Origin: CAVVIO01 sp963748095
GTDB lineage: Bacteria; Bacteroidota; Bacteroidia; Bacteroidales; UBA10428
DNA length: 8,956 nt
NCBI GenBank assembly: GCA_963748095.1
Contig: CAVVIO010000092.1
Location: forward strand, 1-8,956
Direction: 5' to 3'
A program made the translations under genes and the position numbers. The notes under the pieces are model-generated. The model was given only the letters and a program-made list of their open reading frames with translations. It did no database searches and was not told the DNA's origin. Below, in pieces: positions 1-5,700 of the stretch (its first letter is position 1; every line of letters starts with the position of its first letter).

Positions 1-21
1 AACAACAGCTATGCTGAATGA

Positions 22-53
22 TTTGCTTTTTAGAGAAATAACTTTTACATTTA
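22..53 (+). promoter_or_regulatory. Bacteroidota-type promoter core
   Basis: TTTG at 22-25 is followed, after 20 nt, by TACATTTA at 46-53. This fits the known Bacteroidota pattern of a -33 TTTG and a -7 TAnnTTTG box. A second copy with the same boxes and the same 20-nt spacing lies at 5654-5685; 12 bases are identical at each end of the two copies. Transcription would start near 60 and run into the small gene at 145. No start site has been mapped; the call rests on pattern and recurrence. Confidence 0.55.
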
Positions 54-144
54 GTTGAGATGTTGAAAGTTGGAAGTCAGAAATTGGATAGACCAGACCA
101 GATACAGATACGAACACCAAGGGAAATTTTAAAATTCGACGAAG

Positions 145-294
145 ATGAAAACTAAGAAAGATTTCGATGCTGTTAAAATGATGCGCGATATCAGGGATAA
201 ACGACATGCGGAGTATGAAACAAATCCCGGTCTGAGAGAAGAACGTCTGGCTGCGATCAGAAAGAAATATGTTCAACAAAATAAAAAGTTCTAA
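145..294 (+). CDS. small antitoxin-like protein, no toxin partner visible
   Basis: This 49-residue, highly charged protein begins MKTKKDFDAVKMMRDIRDK and ends in a basic helix (AAIRKKYV). The FDAVKMMRxIRDK opening is typical, from memory, of short Bacteroidota antitoxins that precede a PIN-type or similar toxin gene. The ATG lies 92 nt after the promoter core at 22-53, and no stronger in-frame start exists. Normally the toxin gene overlaps or directly follows. Here only 59 nt separate the stop from the 3' end of the opposing symporter gene, so the toxin is missing. It may be an orphan antitoxin or the remnant of a lost pair. The family assignment is from motif resemblance only; the reading frame itself is convincing because its composition is coherent and a promoter precedes it. 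Confidence 0.6.
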   Translation: MKTKKDFDAVKMMRDIRDKRHAEYETNPGLREERLAAIRKKYVQQNKKF

Positions 295-303
295 AGCTAC
301 CGG

Positions 304-317
304 CCGCTAACAAGCGG
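304..317. terminator. short hairpin between convergent genes
   Basis: CCGCT-AACA-AGCGG forms a perfect 5-bp stem with a 4-nt loop between the convergent antitoxin-like gene and the symporter. AGCGG can also pair with CCGCT at 347-351. No T-run follows on either strand, so a role as intrinsic terminator is weak. The 11-mer covering its right arm (310-320) reappears in reverse complement at 8852-8862. Confidence 0.25.
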
Positions 318-353
318 TGAAACTGAATAAATGCAATAACAATCAGCCGCTTT

Positions 354-2045
354 CTACCAGAAAAACCAATATAAAAAGATAAGGATCAGTGCAATAATCA
401 GTGCACTGATATTAAATTTCCGCGATGTTTTAAACATTTTCAGGTGTAAGGAAATAGCCCGGGGCGAATCTTTCCCTTTGCCTTCGATAAGGCTGATAAT
501 TATTACAATTAAAACCGCGCAGATAAGGGAAACAACCATTTGCTGCTGATAAGGCAGTACATAAAAAGGCCTGTTGAAAGTAGATGCCGGGCCATGATTA
601 TTCACATAAATGATCTCGGTGGCTTTCAGTCCCAGCGAAATGAAAAACGGAACAATCACTCCCCAGATAGCAGCCTTGTTGGTTGTTTTCTTCCAGAAGA
701 TACCAAACAGAAAAATGGTCAGTATGCCCGGACTGACAATGCCTGTGGAAGCCTGTATATAGGTGAAAAGCTGGTTGAAATTTCCCAGGAATGGCGCGAT
801 CATAACTGCAATGAGCAGTGAAAGGGCAACAGCCACCCGGTAAATTTTTACAGAATGATCGTTGCTCCCCTTCATGAAATAGGGTTTGTAAATATCTTCC
901 GTAAATATAGTGCCGATGGCATTGGTCATCGACCCCAGGGATGATATGATCGCTCCCAGAATGGCAGCAATGATAATTCCCAGAAACGGGGTAGTCATAA
1001 ACAGGCTGATCATCATTGGGTAAGCCCTGTCATTATCGATAGCTCCGCTGGCTTTGATCATGTAGGGCGCCCCGAACCGACTAATCGATTCGTGGGTTAC
1101 CTGTCCGCTGCTGTCCGATAGAATAATGTAAGCTACTATACCCGGAATGACCACAAGTATGGGCACCAGCAATTTCAGATATCCGGCAAAGGCAACCCCT
1201 TTCTGTGCTTCACTCAGACTTTTGGCCGCGAAAGCCCGCTGAATGATATACTGGTTAAAGCCCCAGTAATATAAATTGGTAATCCACAATCCCCCGATAA
1301 GCACCGCAAGCCCGGCAATATCCATATACGCATTGGTGCCGTTGGGTGTAACATGTACACCGTCTTTAATGATCATCTGAAATTTCTGCGGGAAACTATT
1401 CCGCATGTAACTCAGGTTATCAAACAGGCTTCCGTGTCCCAGGTGCATGACCACCACATAAGCCAGGTAAAATCCCGAAATAATTAATATCCCCACGTGA
1501 ATGTAGTCAGTAAAAGCTATTGACATCAGTCCCCCTTTAATTGAATAGGCAAGAGTAACCAGCGCCAGAATAACAATAGCCCAGACCATGATATCCTTAT
1601 CCTGAATGATGGTATCGATCATTTTAGCCCCGAGGAACATCACCGAAGTGAGGTTGACCAGGATAAACAGACAGATCCAGAAAACAGCCAGGATGGTTTT
1701 TAACTGCTTGCTGAAGCGGTGCTCTGCAAACTGGGGAATGGTTTTAATCCCTTCCTTATAAAAAACAGGAAGAAAAAACTTGGCGACTATGATCAGCGTT
1801 ATGGCAGCCATCCATTCCCAGCTGGCTATAGCCAGTCCGATGGCAAATCCTGAACCCGACATGCCAATGATCTGCTCGGCAGAAATATTGGCTGCAATCA
1901 GGGAAAATCCGATAATCCACCAGGGCAGCGATTTGTCTGCAATAGCAATGGAATCGAAACCTTTGTTCTTTCGCGATACCCATAAGCCAATTAAAATAAT
2001 AATCGCAATGTATAAAAACAGGAAAAACCAGTCGAGTGTGTGCAT
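354..2045 (-). CDS. sodium/sugar symporter, SSS (SLC5) family, vSGLT-like
   Basis: This 563-residue multi-pass inner-membrane protein imports a sugar with Na+. It aligns closely with Vibrio parahaemolyticus SglT along its whole length, from memory of that sequence. The TM1 stretch ANISAEQIIGMSGSG carries the equivalents of vSGLT Asn64 and Gln69. SWEW supplies the Glu88 equivalent. NLYYWGFNQYIIQR carries the Asn260 and gating Tyr263 equivalents, and GYLK the Lys294 equivalent. AIISSLGSM covers the Na+-site serines, and YIQASTG the Gln428 equivalent. The frame stays open to an ATG at 2201, but the extra 52 residues have no counterpart in vSGLT. Starting at 2045 puts the Tyr263 equivalent at residue 260. 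ATG at 2057 is a close alternative. The gene is divergent from a kinase/LytTR operon that may regulate it. The substrate (galactose, glucose or another sugar) cannot be read from sequence alone. Confidence 0.93.
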   Translation of the reverse strand: MHTLDWFFLFLYIAIIILIGLWVSRKNKGFDSIAIADKSLPWWIIGFSLIAANISAEQIIGMSGSGFAIGLAIASWEWMAAITLIIVAKFFLPVFYKEGIKTIPQFAEHRFSKQLKTILAVFWICLFILVNLTSVMFLGAKMIDTIIQDKDIMVWAIVILALVTLAYSIKGGLMSIAFTDYIHVGILIISGFYLAYVVVMHLGHGSLFDNLSYMRNSFPQKFQMIIKDGVHVTPNGTNAYMDIAGLAVLIGGLWITNLYYWGFNQYIIQRAFAAKSLSEAQKGVAFAGYLKLLVPILVVIPGIVAYIILSDSSGQVTHESISRFGAPYMIKASGAIDNDRAYPMMISLFMTTPFLGIIIAAILGAIISSLGSMTNAIGTIFTEDIYKPYFMKGSNDHSVKIYRVAVALSLLIAVMIAPFLGNFNQLFTYIQASTGIVSPGILTIFLFGIFWKKTTNKAAIWGVIVPFFISLGLKATEIIYVNNHGPASTFNRPFYVLPYQQQMVVSLICAVLIVIIISLIEGKGKDSPRAISLHLKMFKTSRKFNISALIIALILIFLYWFFW

Positions 2046-2166
2046 ATTTTTCAGCATTGAGAGATTATGCAGCAAAGGAAAGGAAATCATGAAATTTTTT
2101 ATCAGTAAAGTTATAACCCGCAGGTACAAAGTGATGAAATGGTATTTCCACGTTATCTGGTAAAAA

Positions 2167-2209
2167 GGTAACCGGAAATTAAACAATTTACTAAATTGCA
2201 TGGGTAACC
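2167..2209 (+). repeat. direct repeat GGTAACC in divergent upstream region
   Basis: GGTAACC(G/A)GAA occurs at 2167-2177 and 2203-2213, 36 bp apart, on both sides of the 7-1-7 palindrome at 2184-2198. The second copy contains the TAA that closes the kinase frame upstream. LytTR regulators commonly bind pairs of direct repeats, but usually with about two helical turns between centres, so the spacing here does not match that pattern. Confidence 0.3.
2184..2198. promoter_or_regulatory. perfect palindrome, candidate operator
   Basis: CAATTTA-C-TAAATTG is a perfect 7-1-7 dyad between the symporter and the kinase, about 140 bp upstream of the preferred symporter start and 19 bp before the kinase start. 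Its position suits a dimeric regulator acting on one or both genes. The bound protein is unknown. The AT-rich composition makes a chance palindrome possible. Confidence 0.35.
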
Positions 2210-2216
2210 AGAATTA

Positions 2217-3044
2217 TTGACATTGGACGCACTTATATTTGCCGGATTTCTATTTGCATGCATCGGTATACTGCTTATCTTTTTTTTATGGCGGGAAATA
2301 GAGAAGCAGCGAAAAAAGAGGCTGAAGCATGCGCTTATGGCTTTTCAGAGCCATACCAACCCGCATTTTATTAAAAATGTGCTCCAGGCGATAAACTGGT
2401 TTATACTGAATAATGAAAAAGAAAGGGCGAGCGATTATCTCTGCGACTTTTCCAAACTGATGGAGGATATCCTGTTGTTTTCGCAAAAGAAAATTGTAAG
2501 CCTGGAAGAAAAACTGCGGTTTCTTGATCTTTACCTGAAACTACAGCATTTGCGGCACAGCAATAAATTTGATTACATACCGCTTGACGATCCCGATACC
2601 GAAAAAAGAACCATACAGGTTGAAGAGGGAATCAATCCGGCTGTATTTTTTCTTCCGCCTTTGCTGATCCACCCTTTTATAGAAAACGCCATTGAGCACG
2701 GTTTAAAACCAAAGTCAATGAAGGGGAAATTATCAATTGCTTTTAATTACCGGAATGACAGGCTGATTTGTCAGATAGCCGACAATGGTATCGGTATTAA
2801 AAGATCGAGAGAAAATCAGCTTACGTTTAAGACCAGCAGGAGCAATATCGGTATAGAGAATGCAAAAAAACGTATCGCGATCATAAAAAAACTGTACAAA
2901 ATAAATATCATAACTACCATACAGGAACTTCATCCTGGCGAAGTAGATCCCGGAACGCTGGTAAGGCTGGAGTTTCTGATGCCCATGGTATTTAATCCCG
3001 AAACGGGCATGCCCGATAAGTCGCTGCGCCTGTTACCTTCTTAA
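2217..3044 (+). CDS. membrane sensor histidine kinase, LytS/YehU type (His_kinase + HATPase)
   Basis: The product has 275 residues. One membrane helix (about 5-24) is followed by a His_kinase domain (PF06580 type) with the phospho-acceptor in SHTNPHFIKN (His50). An ATP-binding domain follows, with N-box PFIENAIEHG (Asn157), DNGIGI (189-194) and GIENAKKRI (212-220). It should autophosphorylate and pass the phosphate to the regulator encoded 11 nt downstream, to which it is clearly coupled. There is no extracellular sensor domain; any input would come through the membrane helix or a partner. No ATG is available: the upstream frame closes at TAA 2205-2207, so TTG at 2217 or 2223 must start translation, or the gene has lost its 5' end. 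The first in-frame ATG (residue 41) would remove the membrane helix. The divergent sugar symporter is a plausible target. Confidence 0.85.
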   Translation: MTLDALIFAGFLFACIGILLIFFLWREIEKQRKKRLKHALMAFQSHTNPHFIKNVLQAINWFILNNEKERASDYLCDFSKLMEDILLFSQKKIVSLEEKLRFLDLYLKLQHLRHSNKFDYIPLDDPDTEKRTIQVEEGINPAVFFLPPLLIHPFIENAIEHGLKPKSMKGKLSIAFNYRNDRLICQIADNGIGIKRSRENQLTFKTSRSNIGIENAKKRIAIIKKLYKINIITTIQELHPGEVDPGTLVRLEFLMPMVFNPETGMPDKSLRLLPS

Positions 3045-3055
3045 AACCCGCATAA

Positions 3056-3844
3056 ATGGAACAAAGAATCAGATCACTAATTATAGAAGACGAATTATAC
3101 GACCGGCAACTGATCGAAAAGATCCTGACCAATTACTTTGCCGAAACTATCGAAATTGTGGGTGCAGTGGATAATGCCATGGACGCCATACAATCCATCA
3201 GAAGCAAAAAACCACAGTTGTTGTTTATGGATATTGAGCTGAACGGCGACCGGAAAGGAGCCTTTCACATTCTCGACCAGGTGGAACATGATTTCAGGGT
3301 GATCTTTGTTACGGCAAAAAGTGAACAGGATGATCTGCTGAAGGCCATCCGGCTGAGTTGTACCGACTACCTGGTAAAACCCACAAAAATTTCCGATTTT
3401 GAAATTCCGGTAAAAAAAGCCTGTGAGCAAATCAACAGCGCCGACTGGAAACTCACACAAAATATAGACGTTCTCCGGCATAACCTGGAGATTACTAATA
3501 TGCAGGAAGCCAGGCTTTCGCTGCAGGAAGGATTTTCGTACCGTCCGGTAGCTATCAAGAACATAATACGCTGCGAATCGCAGGGAAACTATACCCGGTT
3601 TATTTTTCAGGATAAGACCAACAGCCTGGCGAATGGCAATTTAAAATCGTTCGGGGAACGCCTTTCGTCCTACGGATTTTGCCGCATCACCAAAACCGAC
3701 CTGATCAACCTGGCACATATCCGCACATTTTCGCGTCGGAGCAGCTCCTGGGAACTGCTAATGAGTGACAATTCCACCCTCTATGTATCACCCAATCATA
3801 AGCAACATTTTTTAATGCTTTACAACAATATGTACCTGATTTGA
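3056..3844 (+). CDS. LytTR-family two-component response regulator
   Basis: This 262-residue protein has an N-terminal receiver domain (about 5-125) with acidic residues Glu11-Asp12, phospho-acceptor Asp59 in LFMDIEL, Thr86 in VIFVTA and Lys108 in YLVKP. A linker follows, then a C-terminal LytTR DNA-binding domain (about 157-258) with the typical IIRCESQGNYTRF and GFCRITKTDLINLAHI stretches. It starts 11 nt after the kinase stop, so the two form an operon. LytTR regulators bind promoter direct repeats and often control a nearby transport gene (E. coli BtsSR/btsT and YpdAB/yhjX are known examples). The natural candidate here is the divergent symporter. All key receiver residues are present, so the protein should be phosphorylatable. 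Confidence 0.92.
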   Translation: MEQRIRSLIIEDELYDRQLIEKILTNYFAETIEIVGAVDNAMDAIQSIRSKKPQLLFMDIELNGDRKGAFHILDQVEHDFRVIFVTAKSEQDDLLKAIRLSCTDYLVKPTKISDFEIPVKKACEQINSADWKLTQNIDVLRHNLEITNMQEARLSLQEGFSYRPVAIKNIIRCESQGNYTRFIFQDKTNSLANGNLKSFGERLSSYGFCRITKTDLINLAHIRTFSRRSSSWELLMSDNSTLYVSPNHKQHFLMLYNNMYLI

Positions 3845-3851
3845 TACTAAG

Positions 3852-3906
3852 TATGAATATTTTACCGGTACATTATTTGCAATATCACCATCTGTCAATA
3901 TTCATA
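3852..3906. repeat. 10-bp perfect inverted repeat after the regulator gene
   Basis: TATGAATATT (3852-3861) and AATATTCATA (3897-3906) are perfect complements, 35 nt apart. They fill the gap between the regulator stop and the ATG at 3909. A TACCGGTA palindrome (3863-3870) lies inside the loop. It could be a weak terminator stem, an mRNA structure that masks the following start, or an operator. No T-run follows. Confidence 0.35.
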
Positions 3907-3908
3907 TT

Positions 3909-4495
3909 ATGAAGAAAATAAACTTTATAGTTTTACTCATTCTTTTTTATTTTTCCTACCTCCTACTCCCAGGTAAATTTTTACCGGGCGTTATCCGATT
4001 CGGCCATTGAACTGACACACCAGCATGTGGTATATGATCCCGGATACTTTACTATCGATTATCCAAATGGCGATATCCCAAGTGACAAGGGAGTCTGTAC
4101 GGATGTTATTATTCGGGCATACCGCAAACTGGGAATCGACCTGCAGAAAGAAGTGCACGAAGACATGACAGCACATTTCGACAAATATCCGAAGATCTGG
4201 GGACTTACCGCTCCCGATAAGAACATCGACCACCGGCGTGTGCCGAACCTTATGGTATTCTTTTCAAGACACGGAACAGTACTCCCGATTACACATAATG
4301 CAAAAGATTATTTACCCGGAGATATCGTTTGCTGGGATCTTGGCGGCGGAATCACGCATATCGGCATTGTTGTCAGCAAAAGATCTCCGGATGGTGAACG
4401 GAAATTTAATTGTACACAATATCGGAAGAGGCCAGGTACTGGAGGATTGCCTTTTCAGTTTCAGAATTATCGGGCATTACAGGTATGAGAAGTAA
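3909..4495 (+). pseudogene. DUF1287 secreted protein, two frameshifts
   Basis: The gene starts with ATG at 3909 and a signal peptide (MKKINFIVLLILF), then shifts frame at the T-runs 3943-3948 / 3950-3954. The reading continues in frame with SQVNFYRALSDSAIELTHQH and most of a DUF1287 domain, including DKGVCTDVI (Cys63 of the repaired protein) and GGITHIGIVVS (His150). A second shift at AAATTTAATT (4402-4411) moves the conserved tail, LIVHNIGRG to IIGHYRYEK, into another frame. Removing one base at each site restores a coherent 194-residue protein of normal DUF1287 build. The family is thought to be related to Cys-His peptidases and is poorly characterised. As read, translation ends at a TGA after 33 codons. 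Decay in place is likely; two homopolymer sequencing errors are the alternative. Confidence 0.82.
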
Positions 4496-4545
4496 AAAAT
4501 GAGGTATTTTGATCCCATAATATCAACTACTAAAAAATATGAAAA

Positions 4546-4659
4546 ATGAAATATACAATTGGCATTCTTCTGATTATATTTTCATTTAATCTTAAAGCTC
4601 AAAAACTGCCTGATTTTTTTGAGCAAAATGACAACCTGAAAAGCTGGTTACATAAATGA
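4546..4659 (+). pseudogene. 5' fragment of a secreted protein gene, cut off by the DUF559 gene
   Basis: ATG at 4546 opens a 37-codon frame. It begins with a clear signal peptide (MKYTIGILLIIFSFNLKA, likely cut before Gln19) and continues with about 19 residues ending NLKSWLHK. Its TGA (4657-4659) overlaps the ATG of the DUF559 gene as ATGA, so the two could be translationally coupled. A mature part of 19 residues is too short for a normal secreted protein. The C-terminal domain at 5168-5476 has no start codon and fits as its missing half. The joined protein would be about 140 residues long. The family was not recognised. Independent function as a small secreted peptide cannot be excluded. Confidence 0.6.
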
Positions 4660-5174
4660 AAACAGGTAAAAAAAATCACTACGGGTATAATGCATCCCTT
4701 CGACCATTGGCAGGCGGGCTGAGAAAGAATATGACCAAAGCAGAAGCCTGTTTATGGAAATACGTGCTGAAATCCCAAAAAATGATGGGATTTTCCTTCA
4801 GAAGACAACGGCCGGTATTGAATTACATTGCTGATTTTATGAGTAAGGAACTCATGCTTATTATCGAAGTGGATGGAATAACACATACATGGGAGGATGT
4901 TGCGGAGAAAGATAAAATCCGCCAACAGGAACTGGAAGAAGCCGGATTTACAGTACTTAGGTTTGATGATGAGGAAGTGCTGAATGATATAAATAATGTA
5001 ACAAGGACTATAGAGAACTGGATTGAGAATTCCTCCCCCGTCAGCAGAGCTGACACCCCCTCGTTGAGGGGGAAAGCTACGAATCAGCATAACGGCAGTT
5101 CAGAGCTGTCCTCCGCTGGCGGAGGTGTCAACCGCAGGTTGACGGAGGTGGGGAAGAACAGACAAAAAATCTGA
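4656..5174 (+). CDS. DUF559 endonuclease-like protein (Vsr / PD-(D/E)XK fold)
   Basis: The product has 172 residues. The DUF559 domain spans about 15-120. It shows the typical LRKNMTKAEACLWKYVLK helix (Glu30), SFRRQRPV, and the nuclease core: Asp60 in YIADF, then Glu71 and Asp73 in IIEVDG, then GFTVLRF. Relatives resemble the Vsr mismatch endonuclease; their biological role is not established. The last 50 or so residues (SSPVSRADTPSLRGK onward) are low in structure. They translate a set of DNA hairpins at 5040-5143, so the tail looks like read-through of repeat DNA rather than a domain. The ATG overlaps the stop of a truncated secreted-protein frame, and the TGA lies within the 3' half of that same gene. 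This indicates insertion. No transposase or integrase lies beside it, so how it moves is unknown. Confidence 0.85.
   Translation: MKTGKKNHYGYNASLRPLAGGLRKNMTKAEACLWKYVLKSQKMMGFSFRRQRPVLNYIADFMSKELMLIIEVDGITHTWEDVAEKDKIRQQELEEAGFTVLRFDDEEVLNDINNVTRTIENWIENSSPVSRADTPSLRGKATNQHNGSSELSSAGGGVNRRLTEVGKNRQKI
5032..5072 (+). repeat. REP-like two-hairpin module, first copy
   Basis: Two perfect stems stand side by side. GTCAGC-AGA-GCTGAC (5040-5054) is followed, after one A, by CCCCCTC-GTT-GAGGGGG (5056-5072). The module is preceded by a C-rich run (CCTCCCCC, 5032-5039). It lies inside the DUF559 reading frame. Read in reverse complement, the second module at 5110-5153 has the same order: C-rich run, GTCA stem, single A, C/G-rich stem. 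Confidence 0.75.
5110..5153 (-). repeat. REP-like two-hairpin module, second copy in opposite orientation
   Basis: CCTCCGC-TG-GCGGAGG (5110-5125) and GTCAACC-GCA-GGTTGAC (5127-5143) are perfect stems, followed by GGAGGTGGGG. In reverse complement the order matches the first module at 5032-5072. The two are about 37 bp apart, head to head, like an inverted REP pair (BIME or REPIN layout). Loop and stem sequences differ between the copies, with several paired changes, as expected where structure is conserved. Confidence 0.72.
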
Positions 5175-5476
5175 TTAAGCCGATTGGTTTTGAGATAGTT
5201 AAGGATCAATATACGTTAAGATTATTTCCCAAAGTTGATAATGATACACTAATATGGACATCAGAAGAAAAAGGGAATTCGATTGCAGTTTTCCCAAAAG
5301 GTTCGATAGGAGTTGCACTTGCCAGCTCAACTGATGATACCGGGAGGATCTGGTGGTTCGTTTTAATGACAAATAACAAGGGCAACACAGGTATGTTTAT
5401 GAATGGTGATAATAACGAAGAACCGTATCGTTGTTATGGATGGATGAGCAGCAGGTTTGTAATTGTTTTGAAATAA
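5168..5476 (+). pseudogene. 3' fragment of the interrupted secreted protein gene
   Basis: A 102-codon frame runs from about NLIKPIGFEIVKDQY to RFVIVLK and a TAA at 5474-5476. It has no start codon near its beginning; the first internal ATG would remove about two thirds of it. The composition is that of a compact beta-rich domain, with DTLIWTSEEKG, IWWFVLMTNN and EEPYRCYGWMS stretches. I do not recognise the family. It directly follows the DUF559 unit and fits as the C-terminal part of the protein whose signal peptide is at 4546-4659. A homologue carrying both halves in one protein would confirm this. Confidence 0.6.
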
Positions 5477-5538
5477 GAAAGGAAGCTTAAATCATTAAAC
5501 AAAATCAGCATAAAAATTACAATTTCAATTTTACCACC

Positions 5539-5556
5539 TGCAGATTTAAATCTGCA
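5539..5556. repeat. 18-bp perfect palindrome TGCAGATTT/AAATCTGCA
   Basis: TGCAGATTT (5539-5547) is directly followed by its exact reverse complement (5548-5556). GCAGATT-type palindromes are, from memory, frequent dispersed elements in Bacteroidota intergenic DNA. This may be one copy of such a family, but only one is present in the window. The absence of a loop makes cruciform or protein binding more likely than a transcript hairpin. Confidence 0.6.
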
Positions 5557-5653
5557 ACTCATTCATTTCTAAGTTCATTACCACCTTGTTACCAGTTACT
5601 TTGTGACCATATCACCTGATAAACAGCCTGCAGCCTAAACACCTAACCGCAAA

Positions 5654-5685
5654 TTTGCTTTTTACCAAATTATCTTTTACATTTA
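5654..5685 (+). promoter_or_regulatory. Bacteroidota-type promoter core, second copy
   Basis: TTTG at 5654-5657, a 20-nt spacer and TACATTTA at 5678-5685 repeat the element at 22-53. ATTTGCTTTTTA and CTTTTACATTTA are identical in both; the middle 9 bases differ at most positions. The start site would be about 5691-5693. The first gene of convincing quality downstream is the membrane protein at 5894, giving a leader of about 200 nt that includes the dyad at 5800-5829. Confidence 0.5.
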
Positions 5686-5700
5686 TGCCTTATACGGTAG

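Larger units (their letters stand above)
4656..5165 (+). mobile_element. putative inserted unit: DUF559 gene plus hairpin tail
   Basis: The nuclease gene and its hairpin-rich 3' end together separate two parts of one secreted-protein gene. The exact ends are uncertain. AACAG followed closely by an A-run occurs at 4661-4665 and again at 5157-5161, near both junctions; this could be a decayed target duplication or chance. Joining the host just before the left TGA and at about 5157 would give a continuous frame (LHK-EQTKNLIKP). That reconstruction is inference. Confidence 0.4.

Noticed and set aside
1..58. End of an upstream gene at the window border (frames closing at 19-21 or 56-58)
   Set aside because: Fewer than 20 codons are visible, with no recognisable C-terminus, and a promoter core overlaps the longer candidate.
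61..120. Short tandem-like pattern (GACCAGACCAGATACAGATACG and GTTGGAAGTCAG) suggesting a repeat array
   Set aside because: Only two degenerate units are present; this is too little for a repeat array or CRISPR, and no conserved spacing is seen.
1780..2163. Open frame of 127 codons on the plus strand across the symporter start region
   Set aside because: It lies antisense to the well-conserved N-terminal helices of the symporter and has no family-like features; it is a shadow of that gene.
2046..2201. N-terminal extension of the symporter to ATG 2201
   Set aside because: The 52 extra residues have no counterpart in vSGLT, and they would use up the divergent control region including the palindrome.
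3943..3954. Phase-variable T-tract controlling the DUF1287 gene
   Set aside because: The runs are only 6 and 5 bases long, short for phase variation, and the second frameshift would inactivate the gene whatever the tract length.
4238..4495. Separate 85-codon gene overlapping the DUF1287 frame
   Set aside because: Only its last 30 or so residues make sense, and these are the displaced C-terminus of DUF1287 after the second frameshift.
4752..5090. Minus-strand open frame of 112 codons
   Set aside because: It is antisense to the conserved DUF559 nuclease core and shows no domain of its own.
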